A stretch of DNA of 48,000 nt, from NCBI RefSeq assembly GCF_932526225.1, contig NC_064045.1, forward strand, positions 5,230,498-5,278,497. Reading direction: 5' to 3'. Shown here piece by piece: positions 41,101 to 48,000 of this stretch. Position 1 is the stretch's first letter. The number at the start of each line of letters is the position of its first letter. The position numbers were made by a program, and so were the translations under genes. The notes beneath the pieces were generated by a model. The model saw only the letters and a program-made list of their open reading frames with translations. It did not search any database and had not been told where the DNA came from. Source of the stretch: Nematostella vectensis. Taxonomy: Eukaryota; Cnidaria; Anthozoa; Actiniaria; Edwardsiidae.

Positions 41101-44100
41101 CCAGTGGGGTAAGTAGACAGAGTTTTTGGTTTGGATGGCAATGTAGAAGGATGATGGAGATGGATGGCTATGTTGATAGTGTGATGATAATGGTGATGGC
41201 AATTTAGAGGTGGGTGTAGGGGGAGTAATATAGTGATGAGTGGTGAGTGGGGGTGGTAATAAAAGGTAGTAAAAAGCTTGATGTGTGTGGAAAAGGGTGG
41301 TGAAAAGATAAAGTAGTGGTATGAAATAGGATTTTATAGTGTGGGAGTAGAGTAGTAGCGGTGAAGTGTGTGGTGGCTATGCGACAAGTAAGCTCCGACT
41401 ACATCTCCGAGCGCATATTTATGAGGGTCTCACCTTTGACTACATTCACGAGTGTGTATTGATGAGGGTCTCACCTTTGACTACATTCCCGAGTGCGTAT
41501 TGATGAGGGTCTCACCTTTGACTACATTCCCGAGTGTGTAATGATGAGGGTCTCACCTTTGACTACATTCCCGAGTGTGTAATGATGAGGGTCTCACATT
41601 TGACTACATTCCCGAGTGCGTATTAATGAGGGTCTCACATTTGACTACATTCCCGAGTGTGTAATGATGAGGGTCTCACATTTGACTACATTCCCGAGTG
41701 CGTATTAATGAGGGTCTCACCTTTGACTACATTCCCGAGTGTGTAATGATGAGGGTCTCACCTTTGACTACATTCCCGAGTGTGTAATGATGAGGGTCTC
41801 ACATTTGACTACATTCCCGAGTGCGTATTGATGAGGGTATCACCTTTGACTACATTCCCGAGTGTGTAATGATGAGGGTCTCACATTTGACTACATTCCC
41901 GAGTGCGTATTAATGAGGGTCTCACCTTTGACTACATTCCCGAGAGTGTATTGATGAGTGTCTCACCTTTGACTACATTCCTGAGTGCGTATTAATGAGG
42001 GTCTCACCTTTGACTACATTCCCGAATGTGTATCGATCATGGTCTCACATTTGACTACATTCCCGAGTGTGTATTAATGATGGTCTCACCTTTGACTACA
42101 TTCCCGAGTGGGTATCGATGATGGTCTCACCTTTGACTACATTCCCGAGTGGGTATCGATGATGGTCTCACATGTGACTACATTCCCGAGTGCGTATTGA
42201 TGAGGGTCTCACCTTTGAATACATTTCCGTGTGTGTATCGATGAGGGTCTCATCTTTGACTACATTCCCGAGTGTGTATTGATGAGGGTCTCACATTTGA
42301 CTACATTCCCGAGTGTGTATTGATGAGGGTCTCATCTTTGACTACATTCCCGAGTGTGTATTGATGATGGTCTCACCTTTGACTACATTCCCGAGTGTGT
42401 ATTGATGAGGGTCTCACCTTTGACTACATTTCCGTGTGTGTATTAATGAGGGTCTCACCTTTGACTACATTTCCCGAGTGTGTATTAATGAGGGTCTCAT
42501 CTTTGACTACATTCCCGAGTGTGTATTGATGAGGGTCTCACCTTTGACTACATTCCCGAGTGTGTATTGATGAGGGTCTCACATGTGACTACATTCCCGA
42601 GTGTGTATTGATGAGGGTCTCACCGTTGACTACATTCCCGAGTGTGTATCGATGAGGGTCTCATCTTTGACTACATTCCCGAGTGTGTATTGATGAGGGT
42701 CTCACCTTTGACTACATTCCCGAGTGTGTATTGATGAGGGTCTCACATGTGACTACATTCCCGAGTGTGTATTGATGAGGGTCTCACCGTTGACTACATT
42801 CCCGAGTGTGTATCGATGAGGGTCTATTTGACTACATTCCCGAGTGTGTGTTGGTTGTCTCCAGGCGGAGGTCAGCCGTTCCCGCCACTCGTCCCAGTTG
42901 GCGACTTCCATATCGTTTACAGCAACAACTCCAAAATGGGAAAGCAAGTATTCGTGCCTTGGTATAACCATTCCATTCACTGGCCAAATAATAAGGGACC
43001 CCCCAAGGATTCGCCCGAGTGCGGCTTCCACGGAGAACTGTGTCCTTCAAAGAAGGAGGACGGTGAGTTCTTAGTAGTAATCGATTTTCCTTCACCTCAC
43101 TAGATTAGTATGAATTAGACTTGCCTTTCCAGAGAACCGTGCATCATGTATTAGCCGGCTGCAGTGCAAATCATAGCCTAAGTAAACTGGTATACTCAAT
43201 TAAAACCATCGCACCATATGCAATTAAAGGTGCGTAGCTATTAGCGGGCTTTAAGAAAACAAGCACGTTTGTTCTAGTGTCTTTTTCTTGACATTAATGC
43301 CAGAATTTGCCATTAAAATAGTTTTGTCCGGAGCGCCCCTGAACTAACTTGCGACATTATTTGTTTCGTCTCATTGTCATGCTAATAAGTACTCCATCAC
43401 CGGGTAATCCTGAATCCGTTGCTTTGATGCTGGGTTGCAGATGTCAAGATGAAGATTATTGCTGGGGTGTCCGGTGCTCTTGCTCTTCTCTCGTTACTAC
43501 TCCTCCTCAACATTTACAGGTGCGCGTCGACAAGATATTCATAAGGATAGATGGTATCTGAAAAGAAAATTCTTCCTTTTCTTTTCGCTCTGCCTATTCA
43601 ACGTTATTTCAACCATCGCTTTATCTGCTTTTCTGTCTTCTCTCACCACGTCTCACTTCAGCACACAAGGCAAGACACATCACAACATATCAAGCAGCAT
43701 CACACTACAAAACGCCAAACAACACTACTCCACAGCACACAACAACACACCACTTAACACAATACCACATATCACAACACAACACCACGATACATAACAC
43801 ACTACACAACAAAACGCAAAATAACGCAACACAACGCAACACAATACAACACAACAGAACGTAACACACCACAACTCCTAACACACCAAGACACACCACA
43901 CAATAGCAACCCAACGCCACGCAACATGTTTCATTGTTGGATCCGATGCCGAATTCTGTCCTACATATTTGTTCATTTCACGAGTCAATAGTTTATTATG
44001 AATAATTCTTTCTCCGTGCTTGATAGGCAATACCGCCTTGAAAGTGATCTGAAAAGCCTTCTTTGGAAAATTGACTTTAATGAGCTGTGTTTCGAGAAGA

Positions 44101-47100
44101 AAAGGAACTCCGTCACATCCCTCGCAAGCTGTTTCGGCATGGGAATGGTAAGAACGATTTGATGAATGCATATTAACAAACGCATGTCATTCAAGAAGTG
44201 TACAATGAAGGACAAGTAAAGTTTGATCCCATTCCGACCACTTTATCACATCGTACATATGTTTTACAGGTTCTTGGTTTAATCTGACTATGCGATTGTT
44301 TGGGAAACCATCGGAGGTTTATTGGTGATCGTTGATCGGTCCATTTGGACCCAAGTGTGTCATTTAGCAGGTTTTTAGTGCATCTGTGTTTTGTTTTGTT
44401 TCTCTCGGCCTGGTTTCATTAAAGTTTAGCTAAGGATCGGGCGTTTTTCGGCGTTCACTCGGGGTCAACTCTTCTACCGAGTTGTTTCCGAGGTGCTACG
44501 ATTGTTTAGTTCTGTTTTGTTTCCCACACATCAGATTGAACAGGCTAATATGAACAAGTTGACGGTGTTATTACACACGCGGAGGAAATCTAGCAAGGAG
44601 TTAAAGGTAGCTAGCCGGGACGACGGTCAAATGAAGTCCTTACAGCGGATTTTACTCGGGAGCATGTTTTTGTTACCTACGTTTGCTTGTTTATGTTTAT
44701 CGCGTGTTTTTATACCATGTCATTGAATTATGATGTCTTTTGTCCGATATGAAATACTTAGTAAAACTAATATGAAAGCATAAATAATGCAATTTGCGTC
44801 TTTAGACCGATCTTATTTGGCGCGAAAATTAAAAAAAATAAAATAAAGTATTTTGGAATGTGCCTTCGCACTTGCTGAATGCACCAATGCCTTATCGGCT
44901 ATTTGATCGCGTGACAAAAACGGATACGGGATCTAATAAGACAGATAGTTTGAAATATAATTTAACGTCAAGCTAAAAGAAAAATGGATTTGAATTCGAA
45001 ATAAATTAGGTAATAAACGTAAAATAAAATCTGGTAAGCAAATGTATTCCTTACAATGATCCAAAAAAGTAATCCCTTTAACTAAATCGAAATTAGTTAG
45101 ATAATAAGCGTAAAATAAATTCTGGTAAGCAAATGTATTCCTTACAATGATAGAAAAGCAATCCCTTTAACTAAATCAATGATTATTCGTATAAACATCT
45201 ACAAACCTGATAAGCCATACATCTGTAACATAAATCTTTGACAATTCGATAAGGAAAGTATGAAATATAATATAGAAATATTAATTATTAAATAATATTT
45301 GGTAATATAAGCTGTATGGCGTGCGCTGGTGTAATTTCGTAATACTAACCCCGAATAACATATATGTAATATGAGCTCAGGGTTGTAGAAGAGCCAACAA
45401 AAATATAATGAGAGGATAATGGTAAAAGGAAATTTGTCTAACATCTGCGGGGGAACCCCCGTCCCCTACCTCTAATACTGCCCTGAAGCTGACATGCGCA
45501 CTAAGCTGTGTTCGCAAGCTTACTAATTATACTTATTCACACTAACCGCATGCGAAATGTGCTCAGCGGATGAATCATCTAACCCATGCGTACATCGTCC
45601 ACAGAGGGAAAATAATGTGCTTGAGCCTCTTCTTGATGGTGAGGATCTGGAGGCTGAAATGTGTAAACACACTGCAGTAGGCATCTACAAGGTGAGTGAG
45701 CGAGCGAAGCGTGTTCCGACATGTAACGACACGTAACGACATGAAACGCAACGTTACAATATATAAAGGCACGTAACGACACTTGTGCGTTGTCGCTGTC
45801 TTTACAAACACGCCGCCATTTTACCTTCCCGCACTAAAATCACACGAAGAATCCATTTCCATAGGTAACTTAAAAATAAAACTGAAACACTTACAGTCAT
45901 ATTAGTAAGGTCTTCAACATTTAATGGTTATCTTGCAAATAGAGCGTTGTATTCATCAAATGTAAAAGCAAAAAGAGCTTGCACGCACCAAGTGGCTAAC
46001 ACAAATACCTTAAAATAAAAACCAAACGTAAGTCTTTTTGCAGTATATGTGCCTACGCATTTCCCTCAGCCAATCATCCTGGCTACGCTCCAGAAGAAGA
46101 AATAGCACTGGATGACGAAAAATCATTGAATAATTATGTTCTTATATGTTCCCAGGGTAACCTCGTCGCTGTCAAGCGATTGGCCAAAAAGAGCGTGGAC
46201 CTCACGAGGACAGTACTCATGGAGCTAAAACAGGTAAAACAGGTTTATCTGGTAAGACCAGCATAACAAGAGGACAAAAGGTACAAGGAAAGAGTAAATC
46301 ATTGCTTAAAAGAAAAGACGAGTGCTTGGACAATCGCAATGTGAAAAAGCCTCCAGCAAAGACCGCGGAGAGGGGGGGGGGGGCTGGTAGTGTTATAGCC
46401 CTTCTTCATTTTGGCTTGGGTTGATTTTTTAAGGGCTCCAGATTTTTTTAGGGCTCCAGAGAAAACTTGTTTGTCTTGGCCAAATTTTTTGCCCTACCAC
46501 TTTAAAATGTGTCCGGGGTCCCTGTCCAATTTTACCCAGGCCCTGTAATGAAAGCTCGTTACGTGACAGTCACATCAAGCATAATTTTAAAAACAAGAAC
46601 ATTAGCTTCAAGCAGAGTGCAGAGGATTTCTCGCTCTTCCTCGCTGAACCCCCCCCCCCAAAAAAAAAAAAATTATATATTGCATCCATATTCACGTGAT
46701 AGTCTTGATTGACAGATGCGGGATCTGAGACACGACAACTTGGCTCAGTTCATGGGCGCATGCGTGGAATCTCCCAATATCTGTATCGTGGTTCAGTACT
46801 GCCCCAAGGGAAGCGTGCAGGTAAGAACTTCATGCGAATGCCCGAGTATCACCTTATAAATGTATTTAATTCTTGAGACACTAGTTCAGCGAATTTTCAG
46901 TAAGACGCGCGCTACCGTGACCACTTGGATAGTAAGCCAAAGAATCAGAATAAGCTCATGTTCTGATGAACAGGAATCCTATTAGTTTCAATCAAAACAG
47001 TGAATCTATGCTAGCTGGCCAACTGTCTTTAAAGTTAAAAAAGAATTTCTTTTGAAATTTCTGACTGATATTGTTGTTCTCGTTTTAGGATATTCTGCAA

Positions 47101-48000
47101 AATAAAGATGTGAAGCTGGACCACATGTTCATTGCATCTCTGGTGTCCGACATAGTCAGGGTGAGATGTTCGGTATATCGAGGGTTGTACCGTGAATAAA
47201 CCCCCTAGTAACTATATATATACTGATAAGAAGACCGTTACACAAAAGACGTTACTATATCTTTCAACACAAGCATACTGTATTCTCATAGGCTATAAGA
47301 CCCTATGGAAATAACACTATCGCGTTTCATTAACGATTTACATCCTCTTCGATCACTGTTCACACATTCAATTTCAATTTTATTTACATTCCCATTTATT
47401 TATTCATTTTCAAGCTAAAGGATTGTGTTGTATTGGGACTGTCTGCGTTTAGCAGTAGCTGTTCGAGGCAGACAGTCATTAAATGAGGACGGGGAAGAAG
47501 GGTTTGCGGTGATTCGGTTTTGCCTTAAATCTGGCGCGGTTTTTCGGTTTTTCCTATTTTATTTCGCGGTATTGCGGTTTCTCTAGGCTGCGCAGTTTAC
47601 GGTTATTGATTTATTTTGACGGTTTGTGGTTTCGGGCGTTTTTCTTTGCGTTTTCTGTGCGTTTTTCTATGCGGTTTTGTGTTTTTTTTTTTTTTTTTTT
47701 GCACCCCTCTTACGCCCCCCTCAATAAGAATAGGTTGCTCTTGCTCTTGCCCTAATTAATACCGCATTTTCCCTTATACAACAATAAAAGCTTCAGTATT
47801 AGATGCTTATTTTTAAGCTGAGAGTCAAATGGAAACAAAGACATGACTAACGTACTCTGATAACTCTTTTTCTTTAGGGCATGGCGTTTCTGCAAAGCAC
47901 GGACCTGAAATCTCACGGAAATCTAAAATCGTCAAACTGCTTGGTAGACAGCCGTTGGGTGCTTAAGATAACAGACTACGGCTTATCAACATTTAGGGCC
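33780..48000 (+). CDS. Receptor (membrane) guanylate cyclase, natriuretic-peptide-receptor type, 5' part (711 codons)
   Basis: Fifteen exons join in phase: 33780-34160, 34677-34862, 38201-38324, 39154-39350, 39938-40108, 40475-40607, 41031-41108, 42865-43062, 43441-43519, 44027-44147, 45605-45691, 46156-46233, 46716-46820, 47089-47160 and 47878-48000. Residues 1-16 are a signal peptide. The ectodomain is an ANF-receptor ligand-binding fold ([31 protein letters not shown]). Residues about 493-513 are a leucine-rich transmembrane helix. WKIDFNE near 529 starts the kinase-homology domain, with VAVK (Lys592), HGNLKSSNC (Asn685 where active kinases have catalytic Asp) and KITDYGL (700-706): a pseudokinase as in all family members. 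The dimerisation helix and cyclase domain that makes cGMP must lie beyond 48000. Ligand unknown. Introns 1, 2, 4 and 7 hold minisatellites tied to splice sites. Confidence 0.9.
34146..34345 (+). repeat. Exon 1/donor junction repeated in intron 1 (five GTAAGT copies)
   Basis: The unit is TCCATGATATCATAT followed by GTAAGTGTG and a G-rich filler, about 39-46 bp. Donor-like GTAAGT copies start at 34161 (the real one), 34207, 34246, 34287 and 34328. The copy at 34287 would extend exon 1 by 126 nt in frame; the others shift the frame. Confidence 0.95.
34400..34548 (+). mobile_element. Degraded copy of the TA-flanked MITE family
   Basis: CGACGGAAACCTCAAC, GACAAAAGAAT, GCCATCCGCTCTTAATTATC and AAACTTCCAATAGACAC match the 38970 element in order. 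The leading terminus is eroded (AGCGGCAATTGCACC) and a T-run has been added. No right terminus is visible. Confidence 0.7.
34677..34862 (+). CDS. Cyclase exon 2: [19 protein letters not shown]
   Basis: Acceptor tttttttttag and donor gtcagg at 34863; 62 codons, phase 0 at both ends. [18 protein letters not shown] and [13 protein letters not shown] are hallmark ANF-receptor segments. Reading through the donor hits a stop at 34890. Confidence 0.9.
34925..37970 (+). repeat. 3-kb array of the exon 1/donor junction filling intron 2, about 90 copies
   Basis: Two unit types alternate in blocks: about 40 bp (TCCATGATATCATAT, GTAAGTGTGAGGGGG, TGGTGAGGG) and 29 bp (TGTCCATGATATC, GTATGTAAGTGTGGGG). Nearly all units preserve ATGTAAGTGT. 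Multi-unit blocks are duplicated, for example around 35600-35800 and 35950-36150. The last unit has GTAAATGT. The array starts 60 bp after exon 2 although its seed is exon 1, so it has jumped or expanded across exon 2. Long ORFs on both strands here, such as 219 codons at 37299-37958 minus, are repeat artefacts. The copy number is estimated from length. Confidence 0.97.
38098..38180. repeat. GAT/GATGAT microsatellite before cyclase exon 3
   Basis: An almost pure run of GATGATGAT triplets ends about 20 bp before the exon 3 acceptor. Confidence 0.95.
38201..38324 (+). CDS. Cyclase exon 3: ANF-receptor segment ([18 protein letters not shown])
   Basis: Acceptor ttgtctgtcttaag and donor GTAAGT at 38325; 41 codons plus one base. 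It continues ...[15 protein letters not shown] in frame, and the tail [14 protein letters not shown] leads into a split codon completed in exon 4. Confidence 0.85.
38336..38640. repeat. Telomere-like CCCTAA-rich minisatellite
   Basis: A 70-75 bp unit repeats about three times with AATCCTAGGCCTAACCCACA and CCAGGCCTCGCCCTAACCCT. It contains short runs of CCCTAA, the complement of the TTAGGG telomere repeat, mixed with CACCTAA variants. It starts just 12 bp after the exon 3 donor. Confidence 0.85.
38970..39116 (+). mobile_element. TA-flanked MITE, 5' end intact, 3' end lost
   Basis: It starts after TA (38968-38969) with AAGCCGCATTGTCACCAGTT and matches the 6836 element through AAACTTCCAATAGACAC. 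The right terminus is missing, and the sequence runs into the acceptor of exon 4 at 39154. Confidence 0.75.
39154..39350 (+). CDS. Cyclase exon 4: [20 protein letters not shown]
   Basis: Acceptor ctgtttcccag, donor gttaaa at 39351 (weak). Two bases complete an Ile codon, then 65 codons follow. [19 protein letters not shown] is typical of the fold. The donor opens the short repeat that follows. Confidence 0.9.
39351..39475 (+). repeat. 19-22 bp tandem repeat starting exactly at the exon 4 donor
   Basis: Six units begin GTTAAAAC, GTAAAATC (three times) or TTAAAATC/TTAAAATT and end in TTTTTCTT or a variant. The first unit is the intron start itself, so GTAAAA donor-like strings are repeated downstream of the true splice site. 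Confidence 0.85.
39938..40108 (+). CDS. Cyclase exon 5: [19 protein letters not shown]
   Basis: Acceptor tttttattgcag and donor gtaagg at 40109; 57 codons, phase 0. It includes [11 protein letters not shown] and ends with an NKTE sequon, a possible N-glycosylation site. Confidence 0.9.
40475..40607 (+). CDS. Cyclase exon 6: [20 protein letters not shown]
   Basis: Acceptor tgtctttcag and donor gtacgt at 40608; 44 codons plus one base. The YDAVYQFA helix is a strong ANF-receptor hallmark; NKT is a possible glycosylation site. Confidence 0.9.
40631..40990. repeat. GAT/GGT triplet microsatellite in intron 6
   Basis: Alternating runs of GATGATGAT and GTGGTGGTG, interrupted by unique bits. ORFs of Asp/Gly or Met/Val repeats are artefacts. 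Confidence 0.95.
41031..41108 (+). CDS. Cyclase exon 7: [20 protein letters not shown]
   Basis: The preferred acceptor is tttctaccgcaag and the donor GTAAGT at 41109. The exon gives [23 protein letters not shown], matching the GDAxxNYxLxDLQ pattern before the juxtamembrane region. An alternative acceptor at 40998 keeps the frame and would add 11 residues ([11 protein letters not shown]). Confidence 0.8.
41393..42850 (+). repeat. 41-bp minisatellite, about 36 copies, running into the exon 8 acceptor
   Basis: Each unit holds GAGGGTCTCACC, TTTGACTACATTCCCGAG and TGTGTATTGAT. The final unit overlaps the 3' end of intron 7: its TTTGACTAC lies about 35 bp before the true AG at 42864 and may be the branch-point region. 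All three frames give the periodic LTTFPSVC- or VDYIPECV-like ORFs; these are not genes. Confidence 0.95.
42865..43062 (+). CDS. Cyclase exon 8: juxtamembrane ectodomain with [10 protein letters not shown]
   Basis: Acceptor ggttgtctccag and donor gtgagt at 43063; 65 complete codons after a split Gly. It encodes [28 protein letters not shown] and a cysteine pair CGFHGELC just outside the membrane, as in many receptor cyclases. Confidence 0.9.
43441..43519 (+). CDS. Cyclase exon 9: single transmembrane helix
   Basis: Acceptor gggttgcag and donor gtgcgc at 43520. [20 protein letters not shown] is an uninterrupted hydrophobic helix preceded by KMK and followed by Tyr-Arg. Confidence 0.9.
43650..43925. 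repeat. ACAAC/CACAA-rich low-complexity tract in intron 9
   Basis: Loosely repeated ACAACAC, AACGCAACAC and CACACCAC motifs, with G nearly absent on the plus strand. The Cys/Val-rich antisense ORF at 43705-43920 is an artefact. Confidence 0.85.
44027..44147 (+). CDS. Cyclase exon 10: [20 protein letters not shown]
   Basis: Acceptor gtgcttgatag and donor gtaaga at 44148; phase 0 at the end. [10 protein letters not shown] marks the beginning of the kinase-homology domain in receptor cyclases. Confidence 0.85.
44535..44606 (+). CDS. Possible extra or alternative cyclase exon (24 codons)
   Basis: A good acceptor (tttcccacacatcag) and a gtagct donor bound 24 open codons, [20 protein letters not shown] plus KELK, whose phase 0 ends would fit cleanly between exons 10 and 11. 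I know of no matching segment in the family, so it may be a lineage-specific cassette or chance. Confidence 0.25.
45005..45180 (+). repeat. Recent tandem duplication of about 90 bp
   Basis: Two copies (45005-45092 and 45096-45178) share GGTAAGCAAATGTATTCCTT, ACAATGAT and AATCCCTTTAACTAAATC with few differences. Confidence 0.9.
45605..45691 (+). CDS. Cyclase exon 11: [20 protein letters not shown]
   Basis: Acceptor cgtccacag and donor gtgagt at 45692; 29 codons, phase 0. It precedes the VAVK strand of the kinase-homology domain. The sequence itself is poorly conserved; support comes from frame and position. Confidence 0.75.
45716..45783 (+). repeat. Short ACGTAACGACA repeat
   Basis: Four to five imperfect copies of GACACGTAACGACATG just after the exon 11 donor region. 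Confidence 0.7.
46156..46233 (+). CDS. Cyclase exon 12: [20 protein letters not shown]
   Basis: Acceptor gttcccag and donor gtaaaa at 46234; 26 codons. VAVK carries the conserved Lys (592) and [12 protein letters not shown] the alpha-C-type helix of the kinase-homology domain. Confidence 0.95.
46716..46820 (+). CDS. Cyclase exon 13: [20 protein letters not shown]
   Basis: Acceptor gattgacag and donor gtaaga at 46821; 35 codons. [12 protein letters not shown] and [16 protein letters not shown] are diagnostic of receptor guanylate cyclases. Confidence 0.95.
47089..47160 (+). CDS. Cyclase exon 14: [20 protein letters not shown]
   Basis: Acceptor ctcgttttag and donor gtgaga at 47161; 24 codons that follow GSVQ with the typical DIL-N-x(4)-LD-MF pattern of the family. 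Confidence 0.95.
47500..47702 (+). repeat. GCGGTTTTTCGGTTT-type degenerate repeat with poly-T
   Basis: Loosely repeated GCGGT and CGGTTT strings across 47500-47660, then a run of T near 47684-47700. Intronic. Confidence 0.6.
47878..48000 (+). CDS. Cyclase exon 15 (cut by window edge): HGNLKSSNC and KITDYGL
   Basis: Acceptor ctctttttctttag. It encodes [36 protein letters not shown] and STFRA. HGN replaces HRD, so the catalytic Asp is absent; DYG replaces DFG. This is the signature of the cyclase pseudokinase domain. The exon is open to the last base. Confidence 0.95.

Noticed and set aside
43705-43920. Cys/Val-rich antisense ORF
   Set aside because: Antisense of an ACAAC-type low-complexity tract.

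Overview
This is a window of nuclear DNA from an animal. Genes are broken into small exons with GT-AG introns, signal-peptide and membrane proteins are of metazoan type, and long AT-rich stretches carry minisatellites and small DNA transposons. There are no operons or ribosome binding sites. An early-branching marine invertebrate, most likely an anthozoan cnidarian (sea anemone or coral), is my inference. It rests on the intronless GT31 gene, the gene structures and the repeat types, and the species cannot be fixed from the sequence alone.

Layout. (1) 1-1540 is a 45-bp tandem array. (2) 1702-10191 (+) holds the last eight recognisable exons of an ANKFN1/Wide awake (nmf9)-type gene, ending in a Ras-association domain; its 5' part lies left of the window. 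Nested in one intron, on the minus strand, is an intronless GT31 beta-1,3-glycosyltransferase (4801-5811). (3) 10192-33779 is a 23-kb stretch with no confident gene, filled with minisatellites and DNA transposons: a piggyBac-like element (20784-21787) and a 3.1-kb inverted composite (25430-28570) containing two Mutator-like elements with 9-bp target duplications, one of which carries a broken RecQ-helicase fragment. (4) 33780-48000 (+) holds 15 exons (711 codons) of a receptor guanylate cyclase. They encode a signal peptide, an ANF-receptor ectodomain, one transmembrane helix and most of the kinase-homology domain; the dimerisation and cyclase domains lie to the right of the window.

The main unexpected signal is that intronic minisatellites in both multi-exon genes are anchored on splice sites. 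In the cyclase gene the end of exon 1 plus its 5' splice site (last 15 coding bases, then GTAAGTGTG) has been amplified into about 5 copies in intron 1 and, beyond exon 2, some 90 copies in the 3-kb intron 2. Most copies keep a GTAAGT. A degenerate array in the ANKFN1-like gene begins at the donor after exon 3116-3216, a third begins at the donor at 39351, and two others (7611-7810 and 41393-42864) run into 3' splice sites, the final unit supplying the real acceptor or its branch-point region. This suggests a shared process that amplifies exon-intron junctions into decoy splice-site arrays. I do not know of this being described as a class.

All exon boundaries were read by eye from frame, phase and GT-AG signals. 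Family assignments come from recognising motifs, not from searches.
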